Source: Shewanella sp. KX20019
GTDB taxonomy: Bacteria; Pseudomonadota; Gammaproteobacteria; Enterobacterales; Shewanellaceae
Reading direction: 5' to 3'
Length of the DNA stretch: 64,000 bases
Assembly: GCF_016757755.1 (NCBI RefSeq)
Contig: NZ_CP068437.1
Span: forward strand, 1,116,001 to 1,180,000
The position numbers and the translations under genes were made by a program. The notes under the pieces are model-generated. The model had not been told where the DNA came from. It was given only the letters and a program-made list of their open reading frames with translations, and did not search any database. Each line of letters starts with the position of its first letter. The first letter of the stretch is position 1. Below are positions 44,981 to 53,799 of the stretch, piece after piece.

Positions 44981-45946
44981 ATGCTTAATGAATCTTTGAA
45001 GAAAATAACTGAGTTAGATGTTTTTTGCCTAGTGGTATTTAAAACACTTTACGAGAATGGTCAGGCCAATACCACCGCAAAAGAGCTGCAAGTATCGGCA
45101 CCGAAAATTAGCCGTTGCCTTACCGCGCTGAGAATGGCTTTTAACGATGAACTATTTTATCGCCGTCAGCATGGGCTTAAGCCCACCCCTTTGGCTGAAC
45201 AGTTATATGAACCAGTTTGCCGCTTTTATCAGTCGATAGCTCATATTGAACAGGTAACATCCAAGGTGGCCGACCCTACGCTATTACCCACCTTAGATAT
45301 CGCCGTGACCCAAAATATAATGATTAGCTTCGCGGTAGCGATAAGCCAGCATCTAGACAAAGACGCGATAGGTAATATTCGTCTGCATTGCTGGGATCCA
45401 TCATCGACTGAATTGATCCACAATGGTGAGTTAGATCTTGGCATCTCTTTTGACACCTCACATAGTGTCGATCTGAATAGTGAGCTCATAGGTTCACTTG
45501 ATGCTGTTTACCTTGCTGGACGCAGAGAGCATCCCATCTGGCAAAAACTGCCCGATATCACCTTGGAACATATTGCTTATCATCCATTTTTATACCTCGA
45601 AAGTAAGGGGTTTAACGATAGGATCGACCCCTTAGAACTCTACTGTCGTAATGCTAGGATCCCACTGGAGAACATCGACAAGGTAAGCACCAGAGAGGAG
45701 TGGGTTTGTCATCTGCTGACGATGGGGAGCTTGGCTTTTACACCTGCGATAGAGGCTGATATCAGCAATGAAATTTCAGCGCTAAGGACAGAAGTTTTAC
45801 CCTGTGAACAGGTACAGCTATTACATGGGCAAATGATGGCGCCACAATATTATCTAATTGAAAAAAATGAAAAAAATAGGCGGTACACCCCAGCTAGAAA
45901 GGCGCTATTACTGGAAACAATCGCTGAGCTGTTAGTCGCTAAGTAG
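44981..45946 (+). CDS. LysR-family transcriptional regulator
   Basis: A 321-residue regulator. The N-terminal HTH (about 10-70: LDVFCLVVFKTLYENGQANTTAKELQVSAPKISRCLTALRMAF) differs from the consensus but keeps the A..L..S.P..S..L pattern. A periplasmic-binding-like effector domain follows (LDIAVTQNIM, LIHNGELDLGISF). The gene lies 175 bp upstream of the multiheme cytochrome on the same strand. The spacer holds a T-N11-A-type palindrome (45985-46003), so it may regulate the cytochrome. Confidence 0.85.
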   Translation: MLNESLKKITELDVFCLVVFKTLYENGQANTTAKELQVSAPKISRCLTALRMAFNDELFYRRQHGLKPTPLAEQLYEPVCRFYQSIAHIEQVTSKVADPTLLPTLDIAVTQNIMISFAVAISQHLDKDAIGNIRLHCWDPSSTELIHNGELDLGISFDTSHSVDLNSELIGSLDAVYLAGRREHPIWQKLPDITLEHIAYHPFLYLESKGFNDRIDPLELYCRNARIPLENIDKVSTREEWVCHLLTMGSLAFTPAIEADISNEISALRTEVLPCEQVQLLHGQMMAPQYYLIEKNEKNRRYTPARKALLLETIAELLVAK

Positions 45947-45984
45947 CCGCTCTGTTTAGCTTTATTCCAATAATCGATATTGCC

Positions 45985-46003
45985 AATTACATTTGTTGTA
46001 ATT
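45985..46003. promoter_or_regulatory. palindrome upstream of cytochrome gene
   Basis: AATTACA and TGTAATT separated by TTTGT form a perfect 7-bp inverted repeat with the spacing of a LysR-type box. It lies between the LysR gene and the cytochrome gene, about 120 bp before the latter's start. Confidence 0.45.
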
Positions 46004-46121
46004 TCATTGGCTGCATCTCTAAATTGTTGTCACATCATTCATACAAATAAGTTTCGTATATTTGAGTTTGTTTTATATTTAACTCACTGCGTACGCAGAA
46101 TTAAAATACCTATAAAGGGAT

Positions 46122-48158
46122 ATGATGATGAGAACACATAAGAAGTCTTTATTGGCGGCGGCATTAATTGCTGCTATTGGTTTAGCCGGTTGTAGTGATG
46201 GTGATGATGGTCAAGATGGCGCACCAGGTGCTCCAGGAACACCTGGTACGCCAGGTGAACCTGGTGGCTCACCAGTAGTAGAAACATCTGAAGTAACCAA
46301 TGTTGAATTTATTTCGCATATGGTTGAAGAAGGTAAGGTTACGATTGAGTTTGAAATCACTAACGAAGACGGTAATTTAGTTAACGGTTTATCGGATGCG
46401 TCTGTTTACCTAGCTATGAATACCGAAAGAGGTATTCAGCGCTCTCGTGATGGTGAAGTGGGTGGCAAAGTCACAGTAGGTGGTGATGAGCCTACCGAAG
46501 GCGCTACATTAACGATGCTTGATGACGGTCATTATGAGCTCGTTGCGCCAATTGCATCAGTTCAAGCTGACTCAGAAGTATTAACCCGTTTACAAGTGGG
46601 TGATGGCGAAACGATTGCTGACTCTCCATATATTATTGTGAACAAGCCTGAAAATATTCATACCTCAACGACTGAAACCTGTTATTCATGTCACGTGGAT
46701 TATGCTACTTCAGATATTAAGCATGCGAAATTTGTTGCATTAAACACTGCTGGCGAAGTCGATTTCGTTGGAAGTTGCATGGTGTGTCATAACAATGTTG
46801 CCCGTGGTCAAGATGAGACTGGCGAGTATGACGAAACAGGTGGCTATGCTAAAAATACCATGCAAAAGCTGGGTCATATTAATCACCAGAAATTTGAAAA
46901 AGACTTCACTCCAACTAACTGTTATAGCTGCCACGCAGAGCCTGTGATCAATACTAGCATTGCTGGCAATGGTTGTAGTGACTGTCACACATCAGATGCT
47001 TCTGCTGCAGCGATTGTTCAGGCAACAGGTGATTTTGATGCACGTGAGTTCCATGCTAAATCATCATTAATAGGTTTAGTTGAACGTGAAGAGACGCGCG
47101 CTTCCCATACAACCACGACAAGCGCTCCATATTGGGATGCTGATGCCTCATGGGAGGATACAACGACGGGTGCAGTGTGTACCGATTTGAAACTGTATGA
47201 AGTTCTGGATGGGGTGGAAACACAGCTTAACATAGGTGAGATGTATGCCGTGCATACTCTGACTTACGCAGGAGCTTATATTCATGGTTATGATAGTGAG
47301 AAAAATACTGTCGTAGGCCGTGCAATAAGTAGAGGTTCTGAGCAGTACATCGAACGTGCAGACGGTACTCGATCTATCTGTTTCCCTGGACTAGTAGCTG
47401 GCTTTGAAAGCTCAAACTTGAATGCGAGTACCCGAGTTACATTCGGTTTAGGTGAGGAAGATAGTACTCTTGCTGGATATACTGGTGTCTCTATTACAGG
47501 TTATTCCGAAGTTGTCTCCACCGATTACTATGATATTGACCTCTCGACCACAGTCCCTAACTTTAGCAGCGAAGGGACGTATGATCGTCGTCATGCCGTA
47601 ACGGCTGACAGCTGTACCACTTGTCACAATAACGGGACTAATTACCATAAAAATGGTGGCTATAGTGATGGTGGTAAAGCCTGTGTAGCTTGTCATAACA
47701 ATGGCCAAGATCGTAATGCGAAAAGCTCTGCACCAGGCTTTGGCCCTATGGTCCACAGCATGCACTGGGGTATTGGTAATGCGCTTTCAGGTGCTAAAGT
47801 CGACGAAGAGACAGGTGAAAACCTAGTTAACTCAGCAGCTAGCTTGAATGCTGATAACTGCGTATCTTGTCACGCTGATGGTGTCAGTTTAGCGGATGTA
47901 CCTAATCAATATATGCTTTCAAGAGCTTATAACGAAGGTACTACTGGCGTGATGACTAGCCCTATCACGGCTAACTGTTTTGCTTGCCATAATTCAGACC
48001 AAGCACTGAATCATATGGAGCAAAATGGTGGTGAGCTAAACATTCCGAACAATGTTGATTGGTTTACCGAAGGGACTTCTGAGTCTTGTGCAACCTGTCA
48101 TGATACTGGTAAGTCGTTCGGTATCGATATGTTCCATAATTTTGACCGAGTGCAGTAA
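46122..48158 (+). CDS. outer-membrane multiheme c-type cytochrome, OmcA/MtrC family (nine CXXCH motifs)
   Basis: A 678-residue extracellular-electron-transfer type cytochrome. The lipobox GLAGC is followed by a collagen-like GXX tract (DGAPGAPGTPGTPGEPGG). Next come a beta domain, a first heme block with CYSCH, CMVCH, CYSCH and CSDCH, a second beta domain, and a second block with CTTCH, CVACH, CVSCH, CFACH and CATCH. The family normally has ten hemes; I find nine motifs. No mtrA/mtrB partner is adjacent. Three consecutive ATGs start the frame; spacing from AAAGGG favours the second or third. A relic of a related gene follows. Confidence 0.92.
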   Translation: MMMRTHKKSLLAAALIAAIGLAGCSDGDDGQDGAPGAPGTPGTPGEPGGSPVVETSEVTNVEFISHMVEEGKVTIEFEITNEDGNLVNGLSDASVYLAMNTERGIQRSRDGEVGGKVTVGGDEPTEGATLTMLDDGHYELVAPIASVQADSEVLTRLQVGDGETIADSPYIIVNKPENIHTSTTETCYSCHVDYATSDIKHAKFVALNTAGEVDFVGSCMVCHNNVARGQDETGEYDETGGYAKNTMQKLGHINHQKFEKDFTPTNCYSCHAEPVINTSIAGNGCSDCHTSDASAAAIVQATGDFDAREFHAKSSLIGLVEREETRASHTTTTSAPYWDADASWEDTTTGAVCTDLKLYEVLDGVETQLNIGEMYAVHTLTYAGAYIHGYDSEKNTVVGRAISRGSEQYIERADGTRSICFPGLVAGFESSNLNASTRVTFGLGEEDSTLAGYTGVSITGYSEVVSTDYYDIDLSTTVPNFSSEGTYDRRHAVTADSCTTCHNNGTNYHKNGGYSDGGKACVACHNNGQDRNAKSSAPGFGPMVHSMHWGIGNALSGAKVDEETGENLVNSAASLNADNCVSCHADGVSLADVPNQYMLSRAYNEGTTGVMTSPITANCFACHNSDQALNHMEQNGGELNIPNNVDWFTEGTSESCATCHDTGKSFGIDMFHNFDRVQ

Positions 48159-48340
48159 GCTCTGCTTTAAGAGGTAGGGCTTTGGGTGACCTTAGGGTGT
48201 ACTTTTAAGGGAACCCAATTCAATTACCGCTTTTGAATAAGCTTGAGTTGTAAATGGGGATGGAAAATGGCTACCCTGCAGGCCGTCAATTCCATCCCCA
48301 ATTTTATATCACTCGCTTTTTCGTCTGCGAACCATCCTTT

Positions 48341-48429
48341 TCGGTGGATCTTCCCGCAGAGTCTTGTGCAATCTGTCACGCCAAAGGCAAAATCTATGGT
48401 ATCGACATTATTCAAAGCTCACTAACTTA
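48341..48429 (+). pseudogene. C-terminal relic of a second OmcA/MtrC-family cytochrome
   Basis: One frame reads SVDLPAESCAICHAKGKIYG, then IDIIQSSLT and a stop. The intact upstream gene ends VDWFTEGTSESCATCHDTGK, then SFGIDMF. A heme motif (CAICH), the following GK.YGID segment and a nearby stop codon are all conserved, so this is the last 25-30 codons of a decayed paralogue. Further upstream in the same frame homology fades into unrelated sequence. No start codon or ribosome site belongs to it. It ends 60 bp before a strong terminator that may have been its own. Confidence 0.8.
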
Positions 48430-48488
48430 AAATTATAAAAGTTTCACCCGCTATGAGATCCCTGCTTCTCATAGTCTTTGAACCTCTT

Positions 48489-48513
48489 GGGAGCCTTCGG
48501 GCTCCCTTTTTTT
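48489..48513 (+). terminator. rho-independent terminator
   Basis: GGGAGCC TTC GGGCTCCC followed by seven T. Likely terminator of the cytochrome locus (intact gene plus relic). Confidence 0.92.
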
Positions 48514-48941
48514 GCACTATTTTGAGGATTGTTTCGGCGCGGAACATAGCTTCAGAAAAACGCTTTGTGGTTATGACTACCGCTGCTGTTTTGAGCGTGT
48601 TCTAGATCTAGGCGTTGCAAGAGTCAGCGCTGCAGTTATTTTTAATCAAAATTAGCCAATGTTCTAGTTTGTGAGCCAGTGCAATTATTCAGCTGTAAAA
48701 CGTTGTCGTTTTAGTCATTGCTAAAGTGATAATCATGGTTAGGTGTGATCGTGATCGACTAATGTTGAAAAGTGGGATCTTGCTGTGGTTTGGCGTAAGA
48801 GTTTGCCTTTGTTTGATTATGTTTATCTTAAGTTACTGATAATAACTTAAATTAGTGTTTTTTTGCTCAATTCATTATCGACTGTTTTACCTACTACGCA
48901 TTTGCTTGCTGTGACAGCATTGACTAAAATCCGCGGCGCTA

Positions 48942-48982
48942 AGATTAACCATTGTTAATCTAGTGCGGTTGAGTGCAACCGC
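48942..48982. promoter_or_regulatory. two adjacent palindromes upstream of satP
   Basis: AGATTAAC CATT GTTAATCT (48942-48961) is followed within four bases by GCGGTTG AGTG CAACCGC (48965-48982). Both are perfect inverted repeats with four-base centres, 45-85 bp before the satP start. They may be a regulator site and an RNA hairpin in the leader. Confidence 0.45.
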
Positions 48983-49026
48983 TACACATATTATTGCTTA
49001 TTGATCACTTCCTGTAGGGGAACTCA

Positions 49027-49653
49027 ATGTCTACACAGCTTACAAACACTCTCGCAAATCCAGCTCCACTTGGCTTAATGGGATTCGGTATGACTACCGT
49101 TTTGCTTAACATCCACAACGCGGGCTTTTTCCCGATAGATTCAATGATCCTCGCGATGGGCATCTTTTATGGCGGTATCGGTCAAGTATTAGTAGGCATG
49201 ATGTGTTTCAAGCGTGGCGACACTTTTGGTACCACGGCATTTACCTCTTATGGCTTGTTTTGGTTAACCTTGGTTGGGCTTATAGTGATGCCTAAAATGG
49301 GGTTAGCAGCCAGTCCAGCTGGGTTTATGGGGTGGTACTTATCGCTGTGGGGGATCTTCACTGGCTTTATGTTCATCGGTTCAATGCGCTATCCGCTGGC
49401 GAAGCAGATTGTATTTGGTTCACTGACGGTACTGTTCTTCCTGTTGGCAGCAAGAGATTTTACTGGTAGCGAACTTATTGGCACTATTGCTGGTTTTGAA
49501 GGTATTTTCTGTGGTTTGAGCGCTATCTATTTCGCCATGGCTCAAGTGCTTAACGCTGAATATGGCCGGGTAATTTTACCGGTAGGTAAGGTTAGGTTTG
49601 CCGCAAGTATGCCTAAAGCTGCCGACACTACAGCATCATTAAAAGCTGCATAA
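49027..49653 (+). CDS. satP: acetate/succinate transporter, GPR1/FUN34/YaaH family (SatP-like)
   Basis: A 208-residue six-TM channel-like transporter for acetate. The N-terminal signature NPAPLGLMGFGMTTVLLNIHNAGF (about 11-34) contains the NPAPLGL motif. Repeated glycine-rich TM segments follow (GIFYGGIGQVLVGMM, IAGFEGIFCGLSAIYFAMAQVL). AGGGGA precedes the ATG. Monocistronic with its own terminator; the palindromes upstream suggest regulated expression. Confidence 0.9.
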   Translation: MSTQLTNTLANPAPLGLMGFGMTTVLLNIHNAGFFPIDSMILAMGIFYGGIGQVLVGMMCFKRGDTFGTTAFTSYGLFWLTLVGLIVMPKMGLAASPAGFMGWYLSLWGIFTGFMFIGSMRYPLAKQIVFGSLTVLFFLLAARDFTGSELIGTIAGFEGIFCGLSAIYFAMAQVLNAEYGRVILPVGKVRFAASMPKAADTTASLKAA

Positions 49654-49692
49654 GCGTTAATGTTACAAGCGGCATAACCTATCGCTTTAGAT

Positions 49693-49724
49693 AAAAAAAG
49701 CTGACATTGATGTCAGCTTTTTTT
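49693..49724. terminator. bidirectional rho-independent terminator
   Basis: AAAAAAAGCTGACAT TG ATGTCAGCTTTTTTT between the convergent satP and POT-like transporter genes. Confidence 0.95.
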
Positions 49725-49754
49725 CGGTTCTAATTTATCATGTTACGTAAACGT

Positions 49755-51287
49755 TTAGCGTTGCTGGAGCTTATATAGCCACTTACCATAAAGGTAGATA
49801 CCTACTGCAGAGATAGTACCGATGGCCGCGATAATGTACCAAGCCATACCTATATCATGGGTGTTATAAAGTAATGTTGTTAACGCTTGAGCTGGTTCAC
49901 CCGTATAGGCGACTAAGGTCGTGAAGGCTTCACCCTGAGGAATTGCACTTATCTCGTTGGCACTCATACCACGTTCAGCCAATAGCTCTAGTGAGAACAC
50001 CTCTTTAGATGCATACATTTCATACAATTTAGGGCCGAAGAAACCTTCTAGAGTCCAACCTATCCCTTGTGGCAGCATCACAAAGCCAAGGTACATGGCT
50101 TTTTTGCCCTCTGGGGCAATGTTGCCCATAAACTCACCTTTCTTTGGGCTGATCATCATCTCGCCGAAAGAGAACATCGCAATTGCCAGCACCATCATCC
50201 ATGCCGCGTTTGTGGCACCGATTATGATGAAGGCAAAAATACTCAGTAAACAACCACCGAGCATTGCGGAGGTAATACGGTATTTTGCGGTTAAGGCGGC
50301 TACCAAGAAACAGGTAGTCATGATCATACCCGCGTTAAGGTTGAGCATACCTTCAGGCATCACCTTGGTTCCGGTATTGTCGAGTCCGAGCCAGAACTGG
50401 AAGATCCCGTTTGAGGTGCCTTCAGCGCCAAATAGTGAGGTCACAATCACACTGGTATCGACCCACTCGGCGATATGAATAGGTAGCACGTCAAATAGCG
50501 AATTAAACAGGAACCAAAATCCGGCAAACACTAACATGTAGTAGATCACGACCGGCTTTTTCAGCTCCTGCAATGCATCTCTCCATAGTGGGATCTGCTT
50601 AATTTCGCCTGACTTGATTTTACGGTTGCGCTCCATTCGCTCCTCTTTTCCTGGCTCTTTATAGGCGAGTAGGAATAGGAAGTTAAGCGAGATGATTGCT
50701 GCGCAAGCGTAAAACACATAGTCCCAAGACAGTTGGCGCATATGTACAGCAACGAGTGGGCCAAGAAAACCACCAATATTGACCACTTGGTAGAAAATAC
50801 CCCAAGCCATAGAGGTGCTTTGCCTACCGGTAGACAGCACTAAAGTGCCTTGAATGCCGGGCTTAAAAACTCCGGTACCACTGGCGAGTAATATCGCGCC
50901 GAATAGGAATCCCCAAAAACTTGGGAATAGCGCCATCACGATATAACCTGAGATCTTGATTATAGTAGAGGCAAAAATGGTTTCTTTATAACCGACACGA
51001 TCCGAGATCCCGCCGGTAAAGACAGGAATAAAAGTTTGCATCAGTGCCCAAAGGCCAATAATGGTACCGTAGTCACTTAAGGTGATCCCTAGGCCACCTT
51101 CAGACACTGGCGCTTTGGCGTACAAGCCCGCACTAGCTTTAACTCCATAATAAGCAATACGCTCGACCAGCTCCATGCCGCCGACTATCCAGAATATATA
51201 GCTTAAGCTGGCAATCGAGGCCCACATTCCCAGCTGTTTGACTTCCCGTAGGTCGTTATCTGCGTAAGCATCTTTTGACTCGCTCAT
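49755..51287 (-). CDS. MFS transporter, POT/PTR-like
   Basis: A 510-residue inner-membrane transporter with about 12-14 hydrophobic segments. GGMELVERIAYYGVKASAGLY near the N-terminus resembles the E-x-x-E-R-x-x-Y-Y-G motif of proton-coupled oligopeptide transporters. GGISDRVGYKETIF is an MFS loop. Gene-specific insertions between TM10 and TM11 (about 425-460) are unusual. The substrate (di/tripeptide or other) is not certain. Monocistronic. Confidence 0.8.
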   Translation of the reverse strand: MSESKDAYADNDLREVKQLGMWASIASLSYIFWIVGGMELVERIAYYGVKASAGLYAKAPVSEGGLGITLSDYGTIIGLWALMQTFIPVFTGGISDRVGYKETIFASTIIKISGYIVMALFPSFWGFLFGAILLASGTGVFKPGIQGTLVLSTGRQSTSMAWGIFYQVVNIGGFLGPLVAVHMRQLSWDYVFYACAAIISLNFLFLLAYKEPGKEERMERNRKIKSGEIKQIPLWRDALQELKKPVVIYYMLVFAGFWFLFNSLFDVLPIHIAEWVDTSVIVTSLFGAEGTSNGIFQFWLGLDNTGTKVMPEGMLNLNAGMIMTTCFLVAALTAKYRITSAMLGGCLLSIFAFIIIGATNAAWMMVLAIAMFSFGEMMISPKKGEFMGNIAPEGKKAMYLGFVMLPQGIGWTLEGFFGPKLYEMYASKEVFSLELLAERGMSANEISAIPQGEAFTTLVAYTGEPAQALTTLLYNTHDIGMAWYIIAAIGTISAVGIYLYGKWLYKLQQR

Positions 51288-51585
51288 AACTTTCCTCTAA
51301 TTGTTTTAATTATTTATATTTATTATTGCTTTCGTTTTTAAGAAGCATATTTATGTTGGTTTTGGGTGGATTGAACGTAAGAATCTTTGCCAAAACGCTG
51401 CAAGCTTGTGATTGCAGTCGACACTTTACCTAATTTGATGACAAACACCAATGCGTTAATGGCTGTTTGAGAGGAACTCATGATATTGAGGCTGAGGTGA
51501 GGAGGGTTGAGTTGGAGTCAAGATTATTTATGCGGTCTTTGATAATGATGCATCTGGTAGTAGGTTTTATCTAGACTGGTTAAAC

Positions 51586-52275
51586 CTAGTTAACGATATA
51601 TGCAAACATTGGCGCCATAATCACCATGGCAATACCGGTGAAAATCATGGTTAAGCTGGCGATGACTCCCTCTTGTCTACCTATCTCACTGGCTTTAGCT
51701 GCGCCTGCACCATGAGCCGTAGCACCAAGGGCGACGCCTTTTGCTACCGAGCTGCGGATCTTGGCGACCTTAAACAGAGGTTCGCAGATCAACATCCCCA
51801 TCACACCAGTAATCAGCACTAGCATTGCGGTAAGCTCAGGTACGCCGCCAAAGGCGGTGGTGGCTTCGATGGCAAAAGGCGTTGAAACCGAACGTACCAT
51901 CAAACTGTTTGATAGCTCGGCGGGGAGGGTGGCAAAGTAGCCAACCAACCAAGAGGAGCCAATACCCAGTAGTAAGCCAACCAACACGCCAACACTCAAG
52001 GTGATGGGATATTGCTTTATCAATGCGCGTTCGTGATAAATGGGCACCGCAAAGGCGATGGTTGCCGGAGCTAATAGCGCAGCTAACCAATGGGTGTATT
52101 TGAAATAGTCAGCCAGTGGAATGTTTAAAGTCACTACTACAAACAGAATGATCAGTGGTGCGATAACAATGGGTGCAAACCAGACCTTTTGCTGACGACG
52201 ATAAAGCGCCTTGCTGCTGTAGTAACCTATTAAGGTGAGTGCTAAACAAAAGCCACCCCATAGTGAAAGGATCAT
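51586..52275 (-). CDS. CidB/LrgB (YohK-like) membrane protein
   Basis: A 229-residue polytopic membrane protein. The LrgB signature includes ALLAPATIAFAVPIYHERALIKQYP, SVSTPFAIEATTAFGGVPELTA and GVALGATAHGAGAAKA. With CidA/LrgA it forms a holin-like pair linked to murein hydrolase activity or to transport of by-products such as pyruvate and glycolate. Its ATG shares a base with the stop of the upstream cidA-type gene (TAATG), so expression is coupled. Confidence 0.92.
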   Translation of the reverse strand: MILSLWGGFCLALTLIGYYSSKALYRRQQKVWFAPIVIAPLIILFVVVTLNIPLADYFKYTHWLAALLAPATIAFAVPIYHERALIKQYPITLSVGVLVGLLLGIGSSWLVGYFATLPAELSNSLMVRSVSTPFAIEATTAFGGVPELTAMLVLITGVMGMLICEPLFKVAKIRSSVAKGVALGATAHGAGAAKASEIGRQEGVIASLTMIFTGIAMVIMAPMFAYIVN

Positions 52276-52730
52276 TAGTTTGCCCCTTGAGCTAATAGCA
52301 GTTTTAATCGGTGTTTACGCTCTAATTTAAACAATCTATCAACCGTAAAGGCGGTACCAAGTAAAACGAAAGTACTGGCGACTAACATTGAAGCTATCAA
52401 CACCATTCCAAAGTGTTCTAGTAGCGCTTGATACTTGATCACCGCGACCACTGGCGGAATAAAAAACAGTAGCAGATCACCAATTAACCAAGCCGCTCCA
52501 ATACTTACGGTTTGCTCTGGCACCCATTTTAGCGATAACAGCATTAGCAATAACCCCAAGCCAATGACGCTGCCTGGTACTGGCGAGTTAATATCCTGAG
52601 CGAGAACTTGACAACCCCAAGCAAAAGCGCAAAACAACAGTACCTGTATAAAGCGTTGCAAACAGAGCTGAATTTTGGAGCTAACCTTGGCATGCATCTT
52701 TAATCTTATTGAATTTTGCTTAGCAGCCAT
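52275..52730 (-). CDS. CidA/LrgA (YohJ-like) holin-like protein
   Basis: A 151-residue protein with four hydrophobic segments. The LrgA signature INSPVPGSVIGLGLLLMLLSL is followed by LLFFIPPVVAVIKY. First gene of the cidA-cidB pair, which is divergent from a LysR-family regulator gene 106 bp away, the classic CidR arrangement. The N-terminal 25 residues are basic and may be longer than needed. Confidence 0.9.
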   Translation of the reverse strand: MAAKQNSIRLKMHAKVSSKIQLCLQRFIQVLLFCAFAWGCQVLAQDINSPVPGSVIGLGLLLMLLSLKWVPEQTVSIGAAWLIGDLLLFFIPPVVAVIKYQALLEHFGMVLIASMLVASTFVLLGTAFTVDRLFKLERKHRLKLLLAQGAN

Positions 52731-52806
52731 GTTGATTCCTAATACGGGCTTACTTTGATAACGCTAGTTTACGCTTGCTTATTTAATAGAAAAAATGAAT
52801 ATTATG

Positions 52807-52819
52807 TATAGACTCTATA
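52807..52819. promoter_or_regulatory. candidate LysR-type (CidR-like) operator
   Basis: TATAGA C TCTATA is a perfect palindrome with T-N11-A spacing. It lies 17 bp before the LysR start codon, in the 105-bp divergent spacer with the cidA-type gene. Position and form fit autoregulated LysR control; not proven. Confidence 0.45.
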
Positions 52820-52835
52820 GCTAATGGTTATTTAA

Positions 52836-53738
52836 ATGGATCTAAAAGCGCTGCACTACTTTGTTGAGGTGGTTAATGCGGGTGGTTTTTCCAAAGCCAG
52901 TAAAACCGTATTTTTGACACAACCTGCACTATCCAAGGCAATTAGGTTGCTAGAAGAGGAGTTGCAAATGGTGTTGTTAGAGCGAGGCAAGCGTGGCACG
53001 CAAGTTAAGCTTACCGCTGCAGGCAAGGTGGTTTATCGCCATGCAGAACAGCTTATCAATGGTCGCCAACGAATGCTGGCCGAGCTCGATGGTTTACGTA
53101 ATCTTACTGGTGGCACACTAAGATTAGGGTTAGCACCACTTGGCAGTGCCGAGCTATTTGCACCGGCAATAGCCAAATTTAGACAACACTACCCCAAAAT
53201 CGAGATGCAGTTGCTGGTTCGCGGCGGTATTGAGCAGACCGCGGCACTCAAAAAAGATGACATTGAGCTAGCAACAGGGATTATTGATTTTGACGATGAG
53301 TTCGATGGCCTGAGAATTCGTAATGAGCCGATGGTGGTGGTTGTGCCAAAGAGCCACCCGTTGGCGTTACAAAAGCAGCTGCAGCTTAACGATCTGCGCG
53401 ACCAAGCCCAAGTGATGTTCGAGCGTGAATATACACTTTACGAACTGGTTTTGAGTGCTTGTGAAAAAGTTGGTTTTGCTCCGGCTGAAATTACCCGAGT
53501 CAGCCATGCCGATTTTGGTATCGCGCTGGTGGCAGCGGGAACAGGGGTGATGCTGCTGCCACAGATTATCGCTGAGCGTTATCGAGTGGATGCGGTGGTT
53601 AATGTGCCGCTCGAGAGTCGCGAGCTGCGCTGGGAGTTATCGCTGTTTTGGCGCAAGCAGCAGACGCTCTCATTTGCTGCAAAAGCGATGATAGAGCTCG
53701 TTAAGCAGCAGTTAATTGAAGACAATAAAAAAGCCTAA
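52836..53738 (+). CDS. LysR-family regulator, CidR-like
   Basis: A 300-residue LysR regulator. The N-terminal HTH (about 1-60: ALHYFVEVVNAGGFSKASKTVFLTQPALSKAIRLLEEEL) is consensus, with an effector-binding domain from about 90. It is divergent from the cidA-cidB pair and likely activates it in response to an acidic metabolite; this is by analogy with CidR. The stop codon lies within the loop of the downstream terminator hairpin. Confidence 0.9.
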   Translation: MDLKALHYFVEVVNAGGFSKASKTVFLTQPALSKAIRLLEEELQMVLLERGKRGTQVKLTAAGKVVYRHAEQLINGRQRMLAELDGLRNLTGGTLRLGLAPLGSAELFAPAIAKFRQHYPKIEMQLLVRGGIEQTAALKKDDIELATGIIDFDDEFDGLRIRNEPMVVVVPKSHPLALQKQLQLNDLRDQAQVMFEREYTLYELVLSACEKVGFAPAEITRVSHADFGIALVAAGTGVMLLPQIIAERYRVDAVVNVPLESRELRWELSLFWRKQQTLSFAAKAMIELVKQQLIEDNKKA

Positions 53739-53752
53739 AAGAAGGCTTTTTA
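53727..53752. terminator. bidirectional terminator overlapping the LysR stop codon
   Basis: AAAAAGCCT and AAGGCTTTTT pair around a loop that contains the TAA stop. T-rich on both sides; also positioned to stop the convergent YqaE-type gene. Confidence 0.85.
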
Positions 53753-53799
53753 CACTTTGTTTGCGATAGCTGAGCACCATGATAAAAAGGTGGATGATG

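Larger units (their letters stand above)
48159..49026. other. intergenic region with cytochrome relic, terminator and palindromes
   Basis: 868 bp with no intact gene. It holds an inverted repeat around 48254-48301 (GATGGAA...TTCCATC arms), the cytochrome relic, a strong terminator (48489-48513), and two palindromes just upstream of satP (48942-48961 and 48965-48982). The stretch 48514-48940 shows nothing recognisable. Confidence 0.5.

Noticed and set aside
48243..48425. 60-codon plus-strand frame over the cytochrome relic region
   Set aside because: It is in a different frame from the heme motif and has no recognisable features; the relic frame explains the sequence better.
48748..48775. CRP-like site (TGTGATCGTGATCG) upstream of satP
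   Set aside because: Only one half matches the consensus and it is over 250 bp from the start codon; too weak to call.
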